From the NCBI GenBank assembly GCA_022826725.1, contig JAJDUF010000012.1, positions 1 to 64,000 of the forward strand: 64,000 nucleotides of DNA, written 5' to 3'. Origin of the DNA: Chloroflexota bacterium (lineage in GTDB: Bacteria; Chloroflexota; UBA11872; UBA12225; JAJDUF01). Positions 1 through 8,914 of this stretch are shown here, piece after piece (the stretch's first letter is position 1; the number at the start of each line of letters is the position of its first letter). Under the pieces are notes generated by a model. The model saw nothing but the letters and a program-made list of their open reading frames with translations. It had not been told where the DNA came from and did not search any database. Position numbers and translations under genes: made by a program.

Positions 1-145
<145 letters not shown>

Positions 146-153
146 TCGCCACA

Positions 154-173
154 CTTCCTACCACTGTAGGAAG
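154..173 (-). other. Hairpin just upstream of mature 16S 5' end
   Basis: CTTCCTAC and GTAGGAAG form a perfect 8-bp stem with a 4-base loop, about 9 bases before the predicted 16S start. A role as a leader or processing structure of the rRNA precursor is inferred from position. Confidence 0.6.
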
Positions 174-189
174 TCGTCTCGTCAAAGTG

Positions 190-234
190 AGCAGCCTGAC
201 CTCGTTCACTACCAGGTCACAAACTCTGGCTGCT
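190..234 (-). other. rRNA leader stem-loop
   Basis: AGCAGCC (190-196) and GGCTGCT (228-234) are perfect 7-bp inverted arms enclosing a second inverted pair TGACCT/AGGTCA. The structure lies in the transcribed leader between the rRNA promoter and 16S, so it may be part of a processing or antitermination structure. No clear boxA was seen. Confidence 0.45.
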
Positions 235-358
235 GTTCGACGGGCCACCCGGCAGGGCGACCAGCCGACAGCTACTTCCTTCCACTCTTCAACTGTTAAC
301 GAGCCACCGCCACGACGACAGACACCGGTGAACGGTACTGCCGATTGCGGACTCTCTA

Positions 359-388
359 ATGATACGGGTGCTGGTGGTTCTTTGTCAA
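359..388 (-). promoter_or_regulatory. rRNA operon promoter, sigma70 type
   Basis: On the minus strand TTGACA (383-388) is followed after an 18-base spacer by TATCAT (359-364). This is close to consensus and points at the 16S gene. It predicts a start near 352 and a leader of roughly 200 bases. The region 146-584 otherwise holds leader structures and one repeat element. Confidence 0.75.
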
Positions 389-445
389 CTGCGCGGGTTG
401 GCGGTCAAGTTGTGGGCGGTGGGGGCTGGCCCATCCCCTCCGTAC

Positions 446-470
446 ATTGCGGCGAAAGCCGCAGTCCAGC
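446..470 (+). repeat. Family D short repeat
   Basis: Contains GCGGCGAAAGCCGCAGTCC, a small inverted repeat. Related copies (tggactgcggctttcgccgcaatgacga type) occur near 6162, 14053, 18137 and 19326. Here it abuts a family A element. Confidence 0.5.
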
Positions 471-474
471 CCGG

Positions 475-536
475 CCCCCCTATGGTCCCCCCGCTGCGGC
501 GGGGGGACGAGGATTCCCGTGTGCGCGGGAATAATG
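475..536 (+). repeat. Family A composite hairpin repeat, variant A1
   Basis: CTATGGTCCCCCCGC pairs with GCGGGGGGAC (hairpin 1). A second hairpin, GATTCCCG...CGGGAAT, follows. The same two-hairpin arrangement recurs at 19394 and 23057. Confidence 0.75.
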
Positions 537-584
537 TTCGGGGACGCCGCTGTCAGCCTACGCGGTCCGGGTGAGGCCCCGCTA

Positions 585-1604
585 TCAGGATATGTAGGTG
601 GCGGTGGGGCAGGGGTTTCCGGTGTGACAGGCCTCGACGGCGGCGAACAGCATCGCCATGCTGTGCTGATTGTCTGCGGCTGCGGTCTCCGGCGCTCGGT
701 TTTCGGCAATGGCGGTGAGGAACTCGTCAAACGCGACGACTTGGCCCTCGTGCGAGTTCGTCACGTCCATCACATGCTCCACTTCCAGCTTCGGGAGATC
801 GCGGCGGCGCTCGATGGTCAACTGCGGATAGTGCATGACAAGCGAACCGTACTCGCACTCGGCGCGAATATCGCCGTACCAGAAGGTGTTGGCGCCGGCC
901 GAGATGCAGTTGCCTTCGTAGACGACCGGCACGTCGTGCTCCATGGTAAACAGCAGACTCGCGGCCACGTCGCCGGCGAATCCGCTCCAGGGCCAGTTCC
1001 AACTGTGGCCGGACACGGTGAGGGCATTGCGTCCGAGCAGCGCGCGCAGGAGGTCGAAGTGGTGAATGCTCATCTCGACGAGCAGGGGGTCATCCATGCG
1101 GTGCCGAAACCCGCTCGCGCCCCACCTAAACAGCGCGTCGCGATAGTGCAGCGTGACGTGATTGAGGCGGCCGAGCGCGTTGGTGGTAATCAACTCGCGG
1201 AACCGCCGCACCCAGGCATGGTAGCGGCCTTTCTGCGAGATCATCAGGTGGCCCGGACTGCTGCGGTCGGCGGCGAGAATGCGGCGCATCGCCGCCGGGG
1301 TATCGGCGATGGGCTTCTCGGAGAGGACGTGTAGCCCGGCTTCCAGGGCGGGAACGATCACGCTCTCGTGGTGTGCCGGGGGGACGATACACAGCACGGC
1401 GTCGGCCGCGACGGTGCTGAGTGCCGCAGCGAGCGAGTGAAAGCAACGGTCGGCGGGTACGCCCGTCTCCGTTGCGGCTGCCGCCAGGGCGACGGCGTCC
1501 ACGTCAACGAGGCCGATGTACGTGGCCCGCTCCGGGGCCGCCAGTACCGTCTGCAACCAGGTGGCGCCGTAGCCGCCTACGCCGACTTGCAGGATGCGTA
1601 GCAT
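585..1604 (-). CDS. Gfo/Idh/MocA family oxidoreductase
   Basis: A 339-residue NAD(P)-dependent oxidoreductase of the glucose-fructose oxidoreductase family. The N-terminal Rossmann fold starts with VGVGGYG (about residues 7-13). The family motif EKPIADT lies near residue 97, where the Lys-Pro is the usual catalytic/cofactor site. An alpha/beta substrate domain follows. The start at 1604 is chosen because GAGGAG lies 8 bases upstream; the frame stays open to 1688, but that extension has no ribosome site. It is transcribed away from the mazG gene, probably from a shared intergenic region. The substrate cannot be told from sequence; sugars and inositols are typical. Confidence 0.88.
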   Translation of the reverse strand: MLRILQVGVGGYGATWLQTVLAAPERATYIGLVDVDAVALAAAATETGVPADRCFHSLAAALSTVAADAVLCIVPPAHHESVIVPALEAGLHVLSEKPIADTPAAMRRILAADRSSPGHLMISQKGRYHAWVRRFRELITTNALGRLNHVTLHYRDALFRWGASGFRHRMDDPLLVEMSIHHFDLLRALLGRNALTVSGHSWNWPWSGFAGDVAASLLFTMEHDVPVVYEGNCISAGANTFWYGDIRAECEYGSLVMHYPQLTIERRRDLPKLEVEHVMDVTNSHEGQVVAFDEFLTAIAENRAPETAAADNQHSMAMLFAAVEACHTGNPCPTATYIS

Positions 1605-1710
1605 GGTTAACTCCTCTATCGGTGCATCAGCATAGGCTACCGGCGTCGGCGCTGGCAAGCGAGCCACCCGGCCTGGCTCACGCGCCACCGATTGCGGGCG
1701 GGCATGATGC

Positions 1711-1716
1711 TATACT
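1711..1716 (+). promoter_or_regulatory. Extended -10 promoter for the mazG-type gene
   Basis: TATACT preceded by TGC gives an extended -10 (gatgcTATACT). No good -35 is seen. A start near 1723 would leave a leader of about 50 bases. The same gatgcTATA core precedes the gene at 30461. Confidence 0.45.
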
Positions 1717-1773
1717 GCCCCCGGGCAGCCCGAGACGTGGCCTTTCGTGGCCTGGGGCTGCGCTGCTTATTTT

Positions 1774-3237
1774 ATGAGCACATTGTTGACCATCGTGGGG
1801 CTTGGCCCCGGTCCGCCGCAGGCACTGACGACCGGCGCGGTGGAACTGCTGCGGGCGGCCCCGTTGGTCGTGCTCCGCACCGCGCGTCATCCGGCGCTGA
1901 GGCACCTTGCACTGCGCGGCGAGGTCCGCTCCTTTGACGACCGCTGTGACCAAGCGGACGGCGTTGACGGTCTCTGCGAGCGGATTGCGACCGAGGTGCT
2001 CGATCTGGCCGCGGCGGTGCCGGGGCTAGTCTATGCGGTGCCCGGTCATCCCTTGGTCGGTGAAGCCACGGTCGCTGGCATTCTGAAGCAGGCGCCGGAG
2101 CGCGGGATTCGCCCGGTGGTCGAGCCGGCGGTCAGTTTCATTGACGCAGTGTGTGCCGCGGTGCAACACGATCCGCTGCAGGGACTGCAAGTCCACGGTG
2201 CGTTGGCGCTGCCACCGCCGGACCGGATCAATGCCACCGTGCCGCTGCTCGTGGCGCCGCTCCACGATCAACGCATGGCTGCTGCCGCGCAGGCAGTGCT
2301 CGTGGCGCGCTACCCGCTGGACCATCGAGTGCAGTTGCTTTCGCTGGCGGACGGAACGGTAGCCGCGCAGCCGCGCTCGCTGCCGCTTGGTGATATTGGG
2401 AGCGCCAACCGGACGAGCGACGGGGTGACCGCGCTCTGGGTGCCGGCGCTGCTGCCGGAGCGAGACATGCGCTCGGCGGTGACGCTGCGGGAGATCATGG
2501 CGCGGCTGCGTGCTCCTGATGGCTGTCCGTGGGATCGGGCGCAGACGCGGCAAACCCTCAAGCGGCATCTTCTCGAAGAGACCTACGAGGTGTTGGAGGC
2601 GATAGACGCTGACGATATGGCCGAGTTGTGCGAAGAGCTGGGCGATCTGCTGCTCCAGGTGTATTTCCACGCGCAGATCGCGGCGGAGGAGGGGGACTTT
2701 ACATTTGCGGACGTAACTGCCGCATTGAGCGAGAAACTGGTGCGCCGCCACCCGCACGTGTTTGGGGACCGGGCGGCGGACGGCGCAGAGGAGGCGCTGG
2801 CCAACTGGGAGCAGATCAAGCAGGCCGAGCGCCGGGCGAAGGGCAAGGAGCGGTCGTCGCTGCTGGACCGGGTGCCTAGCGCATTGCCGGCGCTGGCGGC
2901 CGCGCAAGCGTTGGGCGAGCGGGCTGCGACGGTCGGGTTCGACTGGGAGACGGTGCGCGGCGTGTTCGACAAGGTGGGTGAGGAGCTGGACGAACTGCGG
3001 CGGGCAGACACGCCGGCCGAGCGGGCCGAGGAGCTAGGCGACGTGCTGTTTGTGCTGGCTCGCCTCGGTAGCTGGCTGGACGTGGATGTTGAGGATGCGT
3101 TGCGCCGGGCCAATCGCAAGTTTCGCGCGCGGTTTGGGGCGATGGAGGCGGCCGCGCGGCGGGAGGGCCTGGAGTTGGCGTCGCTCTCGGACGCCGAGTG
3201 GGATCGCCTGTGGAACGCGGCCAAGCAGGACACCTGA
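1774..3237 (+). CDS. mazG: Fused tetrapyrrole-methylase-like / MazG nucleotide pyrophosphohydrolase (YabN type)
   Basis: A 487-residue two-domain protein. Residues 1-215 resemble the SAM-dependent tetrapyrrole (corrin/porphyrin) methylase fold, starting LTIVGLGPG. The rest is MazG, with the EExxE...ExxD metal site visible as EETYE and EELGD around residues 267-295 and a second weaker repeat (GEELDEL, EELGD) near residues 405-435. MazG hydrolyses (d)NTPs to monophosphates and is thought to clean the nucleotide pool. The same fusion is known as YabN in Bacillus. ATG at 1774 is preferred because it begins the conserved domain; the frame opens at 1747. There is no strong ribosome site. Confidence 0.88.
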   Translation: MSTLLTIVGLGPGPPQALTTGAVELLRAAPLVVLRTARHPALRHLALRGEVRSFDDRCDQADGVDGLCERIATEVLDLAAAVPGLVYAVPGHPLVGEATVAGILKQAPERGIRPVVEPAVSFIDAVCAAVQHDPLQGLQVHGALALPPPDRINATVPLLVAPLHDQRMAAAAQAVLVARYPLDHRVQLLSLADGTVAAQPRSLPLGDIGSANRTSDGVTALWVPALLPERDMRSAVTLREIMARLRAPDGCPWDRAQTRQTLKRHLLEETYEVLEAIDADDMAELCEELGDLLLQVYFHAQIAAEEGDFTFADVTAALSEKLVRRHPHVFGDRAADGAEEALANWEQIKQAERRAKGKERSSLLDRVPSALPALAAAQALGERAATVGFDWETVRGVFDKVGEELDELRRADTPAERAEELGDVLFVLARLGSWLDVDVEDALRRANRKFRARFGAMEAAARREGLELASLSDAEWDRLWNAAKQDT

Positions 3238-3246
3238 GGTGGGGCG

Positions 3247-3294
3247 GTTTGGACCTAACCCCCGGCCCCTTCCCTGGCAAGGAAGGGGAGTCTA
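3247..3294 (+). repeat. Family B hairpin repeat
   Basis: Reads ggacctaacccccggccccttcc, then tggcaaggaaggggagtcta. The CCCCTTCC/GGAAGGGG arms form a hairpin. It lies 9 bases after the mazG-type stop codon, where it could act as a 3' structure. The gap 3238-3604 otherwise holds a family A element and a weak promoter. Confidence 0.7.
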
Positions 3295-3399
3295 CGTGGC
3301 GACAGGTCACGGCTGCCTCCCAGGGAACCCGCTCCACCCGGCGGCCGGTTACCCCATCCCAAGTCGGGAGGGAACGGGGGCAGGCCCACCTCGGCACAG

Positions 3400-3462
3400 A
3401 AAAACCTACCCTGTCAGGGTGAGTAGCCCCCCTATGGTCCCCCCGCACTGCGGGGGGACGGG
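3400..3462 (+). repeat. Family A composite hairpin repeat with upstream module
   Basis: Begins with the flank module aaaaacctaccctgtcaggg, then gtgagtag, then the GTCCCCCCGC/GCGGGGGGAC hairpin. The upstream module also occurs at 14141 and 40667. Confidence 0.7.
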
Positions 3463-3604
3463 TGCAGGGCGCAGGCGGGGGTGGCGGAGGGGTGGTGTTA
3501 TACTCACTTGTGTGCGACTGATACTCGGCCAGGCTCGCAACGCTGAAGTGCAGTAGGAATTGGCCGGGCCGGCAGTCGGAGATCACTATTGAAGGGGAGC
3601 ACCA

Positions 3605-4573
3605 ATGGCTGTGCAGATGGATGACTTTCGCTCGATTGCGGAGCGGGTGGTCGAGAACGTCGAGCGGGTGATCGTCGGGAAGCACTACGAGGTGCAGCTG
3701 GCGCTGATTGCCTTGATTTGCCGGGGCCATCTGTTGATCGAGGACGTGCCCGGCGTGGGTAAGACGACGCTGGCGAAGTCGCTGTCGCGCTCGCTCGGCT
3801 GCACGTTCAAGCGGATGCAGTTCACGCCGGACCTGCTCCCGAGCGACGTGACCGGCGTCTCCATCTACAACCAGAAGAGTGCGGAGTTCGAGTTCCGGCC
3901 CGGCCCGGTCATGGCGCAGATCGTGCTCGCTGATGAAGTGAACCGGGCGACGCCCAAAACGCAGTCGGCACTGCTGGAAGCGATGGAGGAGAACCAGATC
4001 ACGGTAGATGGAGTGACTCGTGCCCTGCCGGTGCCGTTCCTGGTGATGGCGACGCAGAATCCCATCGAGTACGAGGGAACTTTTCCGCTGCCGGAAGCGC
4101 AGCTGGACCGGTTCATGATGCGGTTGAGTCTGGGCTACCCGTCGGCGGCCGACGAGCTGGTCGTGCTGACCGCCCAGCAACAGACCCATCCGCTGGATTC
4201 CCTGGATCAAGTGGTATCGCTCGAAGACTTGCTTCAGTTGCAGCAGGAAGTGCGGGGGGTGTACGTGGACCGCCTGGTCTCGGAGTACATTGTGGCCGTC
4301 GTGACGGCGACGCGTGAGCATCAGGAGGTCTATCTCGGTGCCAGTCCGCGCGGCTCGCTGGCGCTCTACCGGGCGTCGCAGGCGCGGGCGATGATGTATG
4401 GCCGGGACTACGTGATCCCCGATGACGTGAAGGAGCTAGGTGAGCCGACGCTGGCGCACCGGCTGATCGTCAGCCCGGCGGCGCGGATTCGTAACGTTGA
4501 TCCGCGTCAGATCATCGAGGAGATCGTCGAGGCCGTGCCGGTGCCCGGCGCCGGTGCCGCTGCACGCAGTTGA
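3605..4573 (+). CDS. moxR: MoxR family AAA+ ATPase
   Basis: A 322-residue MoxR-type AAA+ ATPase, a chaperone-like protein that usually helps mature metalloenzymes or VWA-domain partners. Visible motifs are Walker [10 protein letters not shown] near residue 49, Walker [10 protein letters not shown] near residue 107, sensor 1 MATQNP near residue 149, and an arginine-finger region QLDRF. Length matches the family. A good ribosome site (gaaggggagcacc) precedes ATG at 3605, and a TATACT-like -10 is at 3499. The usual DUF58 and VWA partner genes are absent here; the next gene is on the other strand. Confidence 0.93.
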   Translation: MAVQMDDFRSIAERVVENVERVIVGKHYEVQLALIALICRGHLLIEDVPGVGKTTLAKSLSRSLGCTFKRMQFTPDLLPSDVTGVSIYNQKSAEFEFRPGPVMAQIVLADEVNRATPKTQSALLEAMEENQITVDGVTRALPVPFLVMATQNPIEYEGTFPLPEAQLDRFMMRLSLGYPSAADELVVLTAQQQTHPLDSLDQVVSLEDLLQLQQEVRGVYVDRLVSEYIVAVVTATREHQEVYLGASPRGSLALYRASQARAMMYGRDYVIPDDVKELGEPTLAHRLIVSPAARIRNVDPRQIIEEIVEAVPVPGAGAAARS

Positions 4574-4610
4574 GGTGCTGGCTGCTGCACCGCCCCGTCC
4601 CCCCACCGCG

Positions 4611-4663
4611 GCGGGGGCCAGCCCCCTCCCTAACCCTCCCCCGCTGATGCAGGGGAGGGAACA
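4611..4663 (+). repeat. Family B-like hairpin repeat overlapping cas6 3' end
   Basis: Contains ccccctccctaaccctcccc, then a gctgatgc loop and ggggaggg. The inverted arms overlap the last ten codons and stop of the cas6 gene, so the repeat encodes that protein's tail. Confidence 0.6.
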
Positions 4664-5634
4664 CACACCTGCCGAACCGCCGCGAGGTCGTACCAGCCGT
4701 TGCCCTTGACGGTATCCTTGCCCACATGCACGATGTTGCCCCAGAGGAGCAAGGGCAGGAGTGCCCGCATGGCGGCCTGTTCACCCTCCCAGCCGGCCCG
4801 GCCTACAAAGCCGCCGATTGGCGTGGTGCGGCGGAGGCGGCGGCTGGGACTCCACTGATCCACCCAGGTGGTTTCGTCCGCTTGGAGCGTGATCGCGGCG
4901 GCGGCGGGTGCGAGTAGCGCCTGGGGGTCGTCGCCGGGCAATCCTGGGGTGTCACCGGCGGCGAACGCTCGGCCGAGGGCGCGCAGGCGCTGCACGAGGC
5001 GGGCCACCAACACGCGCGGCTGCGGCGAGCGCACCAACTGCCCACGCGCGATGAGCCGCGTGGGGGTGTGAAAGTTCAGTTGGACGGTACCGCGCTCGTC
5101 GAGCGGCCATTGCTGCGCCGCGGTAGCGACATGCGCCCCGGTGATGGCGAGCGTCAGTGATCGGTCGGACAACTGGTCGGAGTGCGGGCTGGATTCCCAG
5201 AGCACCTGGCGCTGGGCGGTGAACGGATTCTCGGCCAGCGCGCGCAGTAACCGCACCCGGCCGCGCTGCCCGCGATACCGGGTTTCCCCGGCATGACGGG
5301 GCTGCCGTGCGCCGATGCCGCCGGTCTGCCACTGCCGGACTGCCCCGATGAGAGAGGGCACTAGGTCGTGTGCAGCGGCGAAGAGCGTTAGGCCAAAGGT
5401 GAGCTGCTGCCCGGCCGCGTACTGCCCGGAGGCGGTGAGCGGCGGCTCGATTGTGTAGGGGCGCGGGAGCTGCCCGTCGGGTTCGGCCACAGTGCCTAGA
5501 TTGGTCTCGCCATGCTGGCGCCACAGCGACTCGAGGAGGGCGCCGCGTAACGCCGCGCCGCGTGGCTCTGGGAGCGTGAGGGGTTGCAATACCTCCAGGG
5601 TGAACCGCAACCGGTACGCCGTGAACGGGGACAT
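4630..5634 (-). CDS. cas6: CRISPR-associated endoribonuclease Cas6-like (RAMP family), orphan
   Basis: A 334-residue RAMP-superfamily protein resembling the Cas6 that cuts CRISPR precursor RNA. It begins with a ferredoxin-like beta strand (YRLRFTLEVLQPLTLP). It has a central glycine-rich RAMP segment and ends with GGFVGRAGW near residue 280 and the conserved turn GNIVHVGKDTVKGNGWY near residues 300-316, matching the Cas6 G-loop pattern. ATG 5634 is chosen because it starts the conserved domain; a longer open frame upstream is antisense to the next gene. No cas genes or repeat array are present in the window. The last ten residues are encoded by a hairpin repeat. Confidence 0.75.
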   Translation of the reverse strand: MSPFTAYRLRFTLEVLQPLTLPEPRGAALRGALLESLWRQHGETNLGTVAEPDGQLPRPYTIEPPLTASGQYAAGQQLTFGLTLFAAAHDLVPSLIGAVRQWQTGGIGARQPRHAGETRYRGQRGRVRLLRALAENPFTAQRQVLWESSPHSDQLSDRSLTLAITGAHVATAAQQWPLDERGTVQLNFHTPTRLIARGQLVRSPQPRVLVARLVQRLRALGRAFAAGDTPGLPGDDPQALLAPAAAAITLQADETTWVDQWSPSRRLRRTTPIGGFVGRAGWEGEQAAMRALLPLLLWGNIVHVGKDTVKGNGWYDLAAVRQVCVPSPASAGEG

Positions 5635-5718
5635 GGTGAGTTTAGGGTGCGTGGAGACACGTGGGCGACGCTTATTCTGGCACACTTGCTCGTGTCGCGG
5701 CCGCCGTTGGCCGCGTGA

Positions 5719-6051
5719 TTGGCCGGAATTGTGTTTACACCGCCTGGGAATCGCACCGTCGTTGTCGTCTTTCTGTTGGTGCTCGTTGGCGCCTACATCT
5801 GGCGGGGCCAGTGGCGGCGGCTGGTCGCGTGGCTCGGTATTGTGATCGTGGTGTACGGCGGCTTGCTGCTGCTGAGGGCGGTCGTCGCGCCACAGGCGCT
5901 GAACCTGGTCGCGGTGGTGCTCTTTATGCTGCCGCTCTTCGACGGGGTGTGGCTGCTGCTCTCCGGGCGGCCGCTCTTCTTTCCACGCTTGCTGCAACCT
6001 GAAAAGCCGGGTGGGGATGAGGATGCGGCCGGCGGCCGTACACGCAAGTAG
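5719..6051 (+). CDS. Small membrane protein, unknown function
   Basis: About 110 residues with three hydrophobic segments (roughly residues 13-25, 34-53 and 62-80) separated by short Arg-rich loops, then a charged C-terminal tail. No family was recognised. An in-frame stop lies at 5716, so the start is TTG 5719 or GTG 5731; neither has a strong ribosome site. It is transcribed away from cas6. Membrane location is inferred from hydrophobicity. It may be a real small integral membrane protein, but codon use is the only other support. Confidence 0.55.
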   Translation: MAGIVFTPPGNRTVVVVFLLVLVGAYIWRGQWRRLVAWLGIVIVVYGGLLLLRAVVAPQALNLVAVVLFMLPLFDGVWLLLSGRPLFFPRLLQPEKPGGDEDAAGGRTRK

Positions 6052-6082
6052 CTGTCTGACTGCCGGGAGGCTGGCGGCGAGG

Positions 6083-6136
6083 CTCATCTCCTCGCCCCCT
6101 GGCCCGTCCCCTCTCCACCATGTGGAGAGGGGATGT
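6083..6136 (+). repeat. Family B hairpin repeat
   Basis: CCCCTCTCCACCATGTGGAG with following AGGGG forms a hairpin. It lies 30 bases after the small membrane gene's stop, in the gap before the convergent Uma2 gene. Confidence 0.7.
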
Positions 6137-6161
6137 AGCGCTCGGATCGGAGTCGATGAAT

Positions 6162-6195
6162 AGCCCTGGACGGCGGCTTTCGCTGCAATGACGAG
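6162..6195 (+). repeat. Family D short repeat
   Basis: Reads ccctggacggcggctttcgc then tgcaatgacgag, matching copies at 14053 and 18137. Confidence 0.5.
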
Positions 6196-6230
6196 CGCCT
6201 GGGCGGGGCGCCAAGGGGGCGCTGGGGCGA

Positions 6231-7049
6231 TTATTCCGCTTGCCGCCGGCGGAGCTGCTCCCGCAGCCGCCGTAGCTCGGTTTCGACCGACAAACGAGCC
6301 GCTCGCTCGGCCGCGGCCCGGCCTTCAGCGGCCGCGGCGCGGTCTTCCGCAGTCATGCGGGCGGCCTGTTCGGCCGCATGACGGCCTTCAGCGACTGCTG
6401 CGCGGGCGGCGGCGGCGACGCGCTCGGCGTGCGACTCCAGCGTTGTCGGCAGGTACATCCCGGCCACCGGGTCGTACACCCGCAGCTCGCCATCGCCCCA
6501 GCATAGGTCCAGGCACAGCACCGGACTGTGGCCCCATCGCACCCCGTCCGGCTCCTCATTGATCGTGATGGGTTCGTACTCCCCGGCCACGAGCCGATCC
6601 CCGGCCAGCGCCGCATCGTGATACCGGCCGCCGGTGTGGTCGAACCGCCAGTATTCCTGCACTCCATAGCTGGCGTAGCCGGTCCGCTTGACCGTGTAGT
6701 CCCGCCGCCCGGTGCTGCGCGAGGCCACTTCCAGCACGAAGTCCGGTGGCTTCCCCACTTCGCTGATGACGTAGCCGTTGCGCGCCACGATGGCGGCGGG
6801 ATTGACGCCGAACGCGACCACGCAGTCCGGCGCGAGCCGCTCCGCGTCGTTGCCGGCTTCGTGGCGGAGGTAGCCCTGGCCGGAGATCAATACGTCAGTG
6901 CGCGGGGCAAAGTGGGCGCGGAGGATGCTATCGAACGCCACCAGCCGGTCATATTGCTGCATGTCGGGTATCCGGGGCGGGTCGGGGAGTGGCTCCAGGT
7001 GTGCATACGCGCCGGACACGGGGGAATGAAGGGCGGTTCTGGTTGCCAT
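6231..7049 (-). CDS. Uma2 family (DUF820) putative restriction-endonuclease-fold protein
   Basis: A 272-residue protein with a Uma2/DUF820 domain, a PD-(D/E)XK-like nuclease fold often expanded in Chloroflexota and cyanobacteria. The acidic and Lys residues appear in APDCVVAFGV (near residue 74), PDFVLEVASRST and the DYTVKRTGYASYGVQEYW stretch. The C-terminal 70 residues are Ala/Arg/Glu-rich heptads, a likely coiled coil. ATG 7049 has GAGGTCT 5 bases upstream. A second Uma2 gene is at 63169, and the C-terminal coil resembles the partial gene at the right edge. The substrate is unknown. Confidence 0.85.
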   Translation of the reverse strand: MATRTALHSPVSGAYAHLEPLPDPPRIPDMQQYDRLVAFDSILRAHFAPRTDVLISGQGYLRHEAGNDAERLAPDCVVAFGVNPAAIVARNGYVISEVGKPPDFVLEVASRSTGRRDYTVKRTGYASYGVQEYWRFDHTGGRYHDAALAGDRLVAGEYEPITINEEPDGVRWGHSPVLCLDLCWGDGELRVYDPVAGMYLPTTLESHAERVAAAARAAVAEGRHAAEQAARMTAEDRAAAAEGRAAAERAARLSVETELRRLREQLRRRQAE

Positions 7050-7144
7050 CGGAGACCTCGTGCCGGACGGCCGGTGCGCGCGGGAGCGAGGTGAGACGAC
7101 CCGGCAGCAGTAGTATAGTCGAATGGGGGCCGCGGCGTCGGGAT

Positions 7145-7180
7145 GGGGACGTGGATTCCCGTTTTCGCGGGAATGACGGG
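7145..7180 (+). repeat. Family A half element (second hairpin only)
   Basis: Reads gacgtggattcccgttttcg then cgggaatgacggg, the second hairpin of variant A1 without the first. Confidence 0.6.
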
Positions 7181-7243
7181 TTACGCAAAGGTCTCGTTAG
7201 GCGGGAATGACGGCGGCCGAGGCCGGTGGCGACTGGGCCGTGC

Positions 7244-8914
7244 CTAGCCGCCGGGTAGGAAGCGGCGTAGGGCGGGTGGGACGAGGATGCGAAGGTGCCA
7301 CTGGGTGTTTTCGTCGGTGAAGAGAGCGGCGACCATCGTATCCACCGGGGCGTGATCGTCGGTGAGGATTAGAACCGGTCCTTGCTGTAGCCAACGCTGC
7401 CGGTCGGCCTCCGCCATGACGAACGTGGTGCGCTCGTGGAGGAACTCGTGGGTGTGATGGGAGCGGAACTGCGAGAAGTCAATGGGCTGGCGCGAGGCGG
7501 CCACGACGAAGGTGGCGCGGGCGTTACCGGATTCGCGTAGATCGCGCTCAAGCTCGGAATGGGACTCCTCGGCGCTCCATGCATCCCCGTCGAGATCCTC
7601 GAGGTAATAGGGGAAGGGGATGTCGGCGTCCTGCCCCAAGATGTAGACATGGGGATAGATCGACTCCAATGTGTAGACAAAGGCGCGGAGGAATCTACTC
7701 GGTCGGAGCTTATCAATGATGTTGACCAGATAGATGCCATCGTCGCTCAGGAGGTCCTGAAGCTGCTGGCTGAACTCCAGGGTGGTGAGGTGGTAAGGGA
7801 CGGAGTAGTCGTTGAAGGCATCGCCGACGATGAGGTCGTATTGCCCATGTCGCACGCGATTGACGGCCATCCGCGCGTCCTCGTTGTAGGTCACGATACC
7901 GGTGGTGGGGCTAAGGCCCAGCTCCGTGCGGACAATCTCCGTCACGCCGGGATCAATCTCGATAACCTCGACCGAGGCCTGGGGATACCGGTTTTCCAGA
8001 TGGATGGGGACCGTGTAGCCGCCGCCGCCGATGAAGAGGGCGCGAAAGGCGGGGTTGCGCTGCGCTAGGTACTGGGCCGTTTCCGCGAAGATGCGGGTGT
8101 AGGGGTAGGTGAGCGTATCGGGTTGGCCGATGACATTGTAGCTGTGGATGAGGTGGTCGAGTTTAAGCTCCCGGGCCGGGCTGTCAGTGCCATGCATAGA
8201 CCTGACTTTGATGCAGTAGTAGCTGCTCTCCACGAGACAGGGACTTTCCCGTAGGTGTGGCTGGAGCGTGTATCCGGCCAGCGCGAGGGTGGGGATGAGG
8301 AAGAAGACTGACGCGAGGCGCTGCCGGAGCAGGCTGCCCATGGTGAGTGCCAGTGCCAGCAGCACGAAGCCGACGAGCAGGACGACATGGCGGGTGCCAA
8401 TCGCCGGGATCAGCACAAAGCCGGTGACGTAGACGCCGAGGATGCTTCCGGCGGTAGATACCGCGTAGAGCCGGCCCACGATCCCGCCGGCCCGACCGAG
8501 GTCGGTCAGGGCCTGCTTGACGGCCAGCGGGGTCACCATGCCGAGGATGCAACTGGGCAATAAGAACAGCGCGGCGTTCACGGCGAGGATGTGCGGTATG
8601 AGGGGCAGGTAGTTGAAGAGCGACGGCACTTCCGGCAGTAGGGCGAGCACGGCGAAGCTCAACAGACTGGCGCCGAGCAGGGTGAGGCCGAGCGTGCGGG
8701 CCGGGGGAAAGCGGTCGGCGAGCCGGCCGCCGAGATAGTTGCCGACGGAGATACCGGCGAGGACGATGCCGATGATGCTCGTCCAGGTGTAGATCGAGAC
8801 GCCAATCTGCGGTGCCAGCAAGCGACCGGCGACGATCTCGAGGACGAGCGTGCCGGCGCTGGCGAGAAAGACAATGACGTAGAGCCGAGCGGAGCGGAGG
8901 GCGGGGTTGCTCAT
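7244..8914 (-). CDS. Fused-membrane spermidine synthase-like protein
   Basis: A 556-residue protein. Residues 1-215 form about seven transmembrane helices. The C-terminal half is a spermidine-synthase-like Rossmann methyltransferase fold, with the nucleotide-binding loop FIGGGGYTVP near residue 291 and the following acidic VEVIEIDP. Such fused proteins are common in bacteria and are often not true spermidine synthases. Start ATG 8914 overlaps the stop of the upstream gene (ATGA), so the two are probably translationally coupled. Its first 200 residues are clearly paralogous to that upstream gene. Confidence 0.85.
   Translation of the reverse strand: MSNPALRSARLYVIVFLASAGTLVLEIVAGRLLAPQIGVSIYTWTSIIGIVLAGISVGNYLGGRLADRFPPARTLGLTLLGASLLSFAVLALLPEVPSLFNYLPLIPHILAVNAALFLLPSCILGMVTPLAVKQALTDLGRAGGIVGRLYAVSTAGSILGVYVTGFVLIPAIGTRHVVLLVGFVLLALALTMGSLLRQRLASVFFLIPTLALAGYTLQPHLRESPCLVESSYYCIKVRSMHGTDSPARELKLDHLIHSYNVIGQPDTLTYPYTRIFAETAQYLAQRNPAFRALFIGGGGYTVPIHLENRYPQASVEVIEIDPGVTEIVRTELGLSPTTGIVTYNEDARMAVNRVRHGQYDLIVGDAFNDYSVPYHLTTLEFSQQLQDLLSDDGIYLVNIIDKLRPSRFLRAFVYTLESIYPHVYILGQDADIPFPYYLEDLDGDAWSAEESHSELERDLRESGNARATFVVAASRQPIDFSQFRSHHTHEFLHERTTFVMAEADRQRWLQQGPVLILTDDHAPVDTMVAALFTDENTQWHLRILVPPALRRFLPGG

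Noticed and set aside
2876..4321. A 481-codon minus-strand frame across mazG and moxR
   Set aside because: It is antisense to two strongly supported genes, is rich in His/Arg/Pro as GC-rich shadow frames are, and has no ribosome site or domain.
5635..6087. An N-terminal extension of 151 codons for cas6
   Set aside because: It is antisense to the small membrane gene, Gln/Arg/Pro-rich, and starts before any conserved Cas6 residue.
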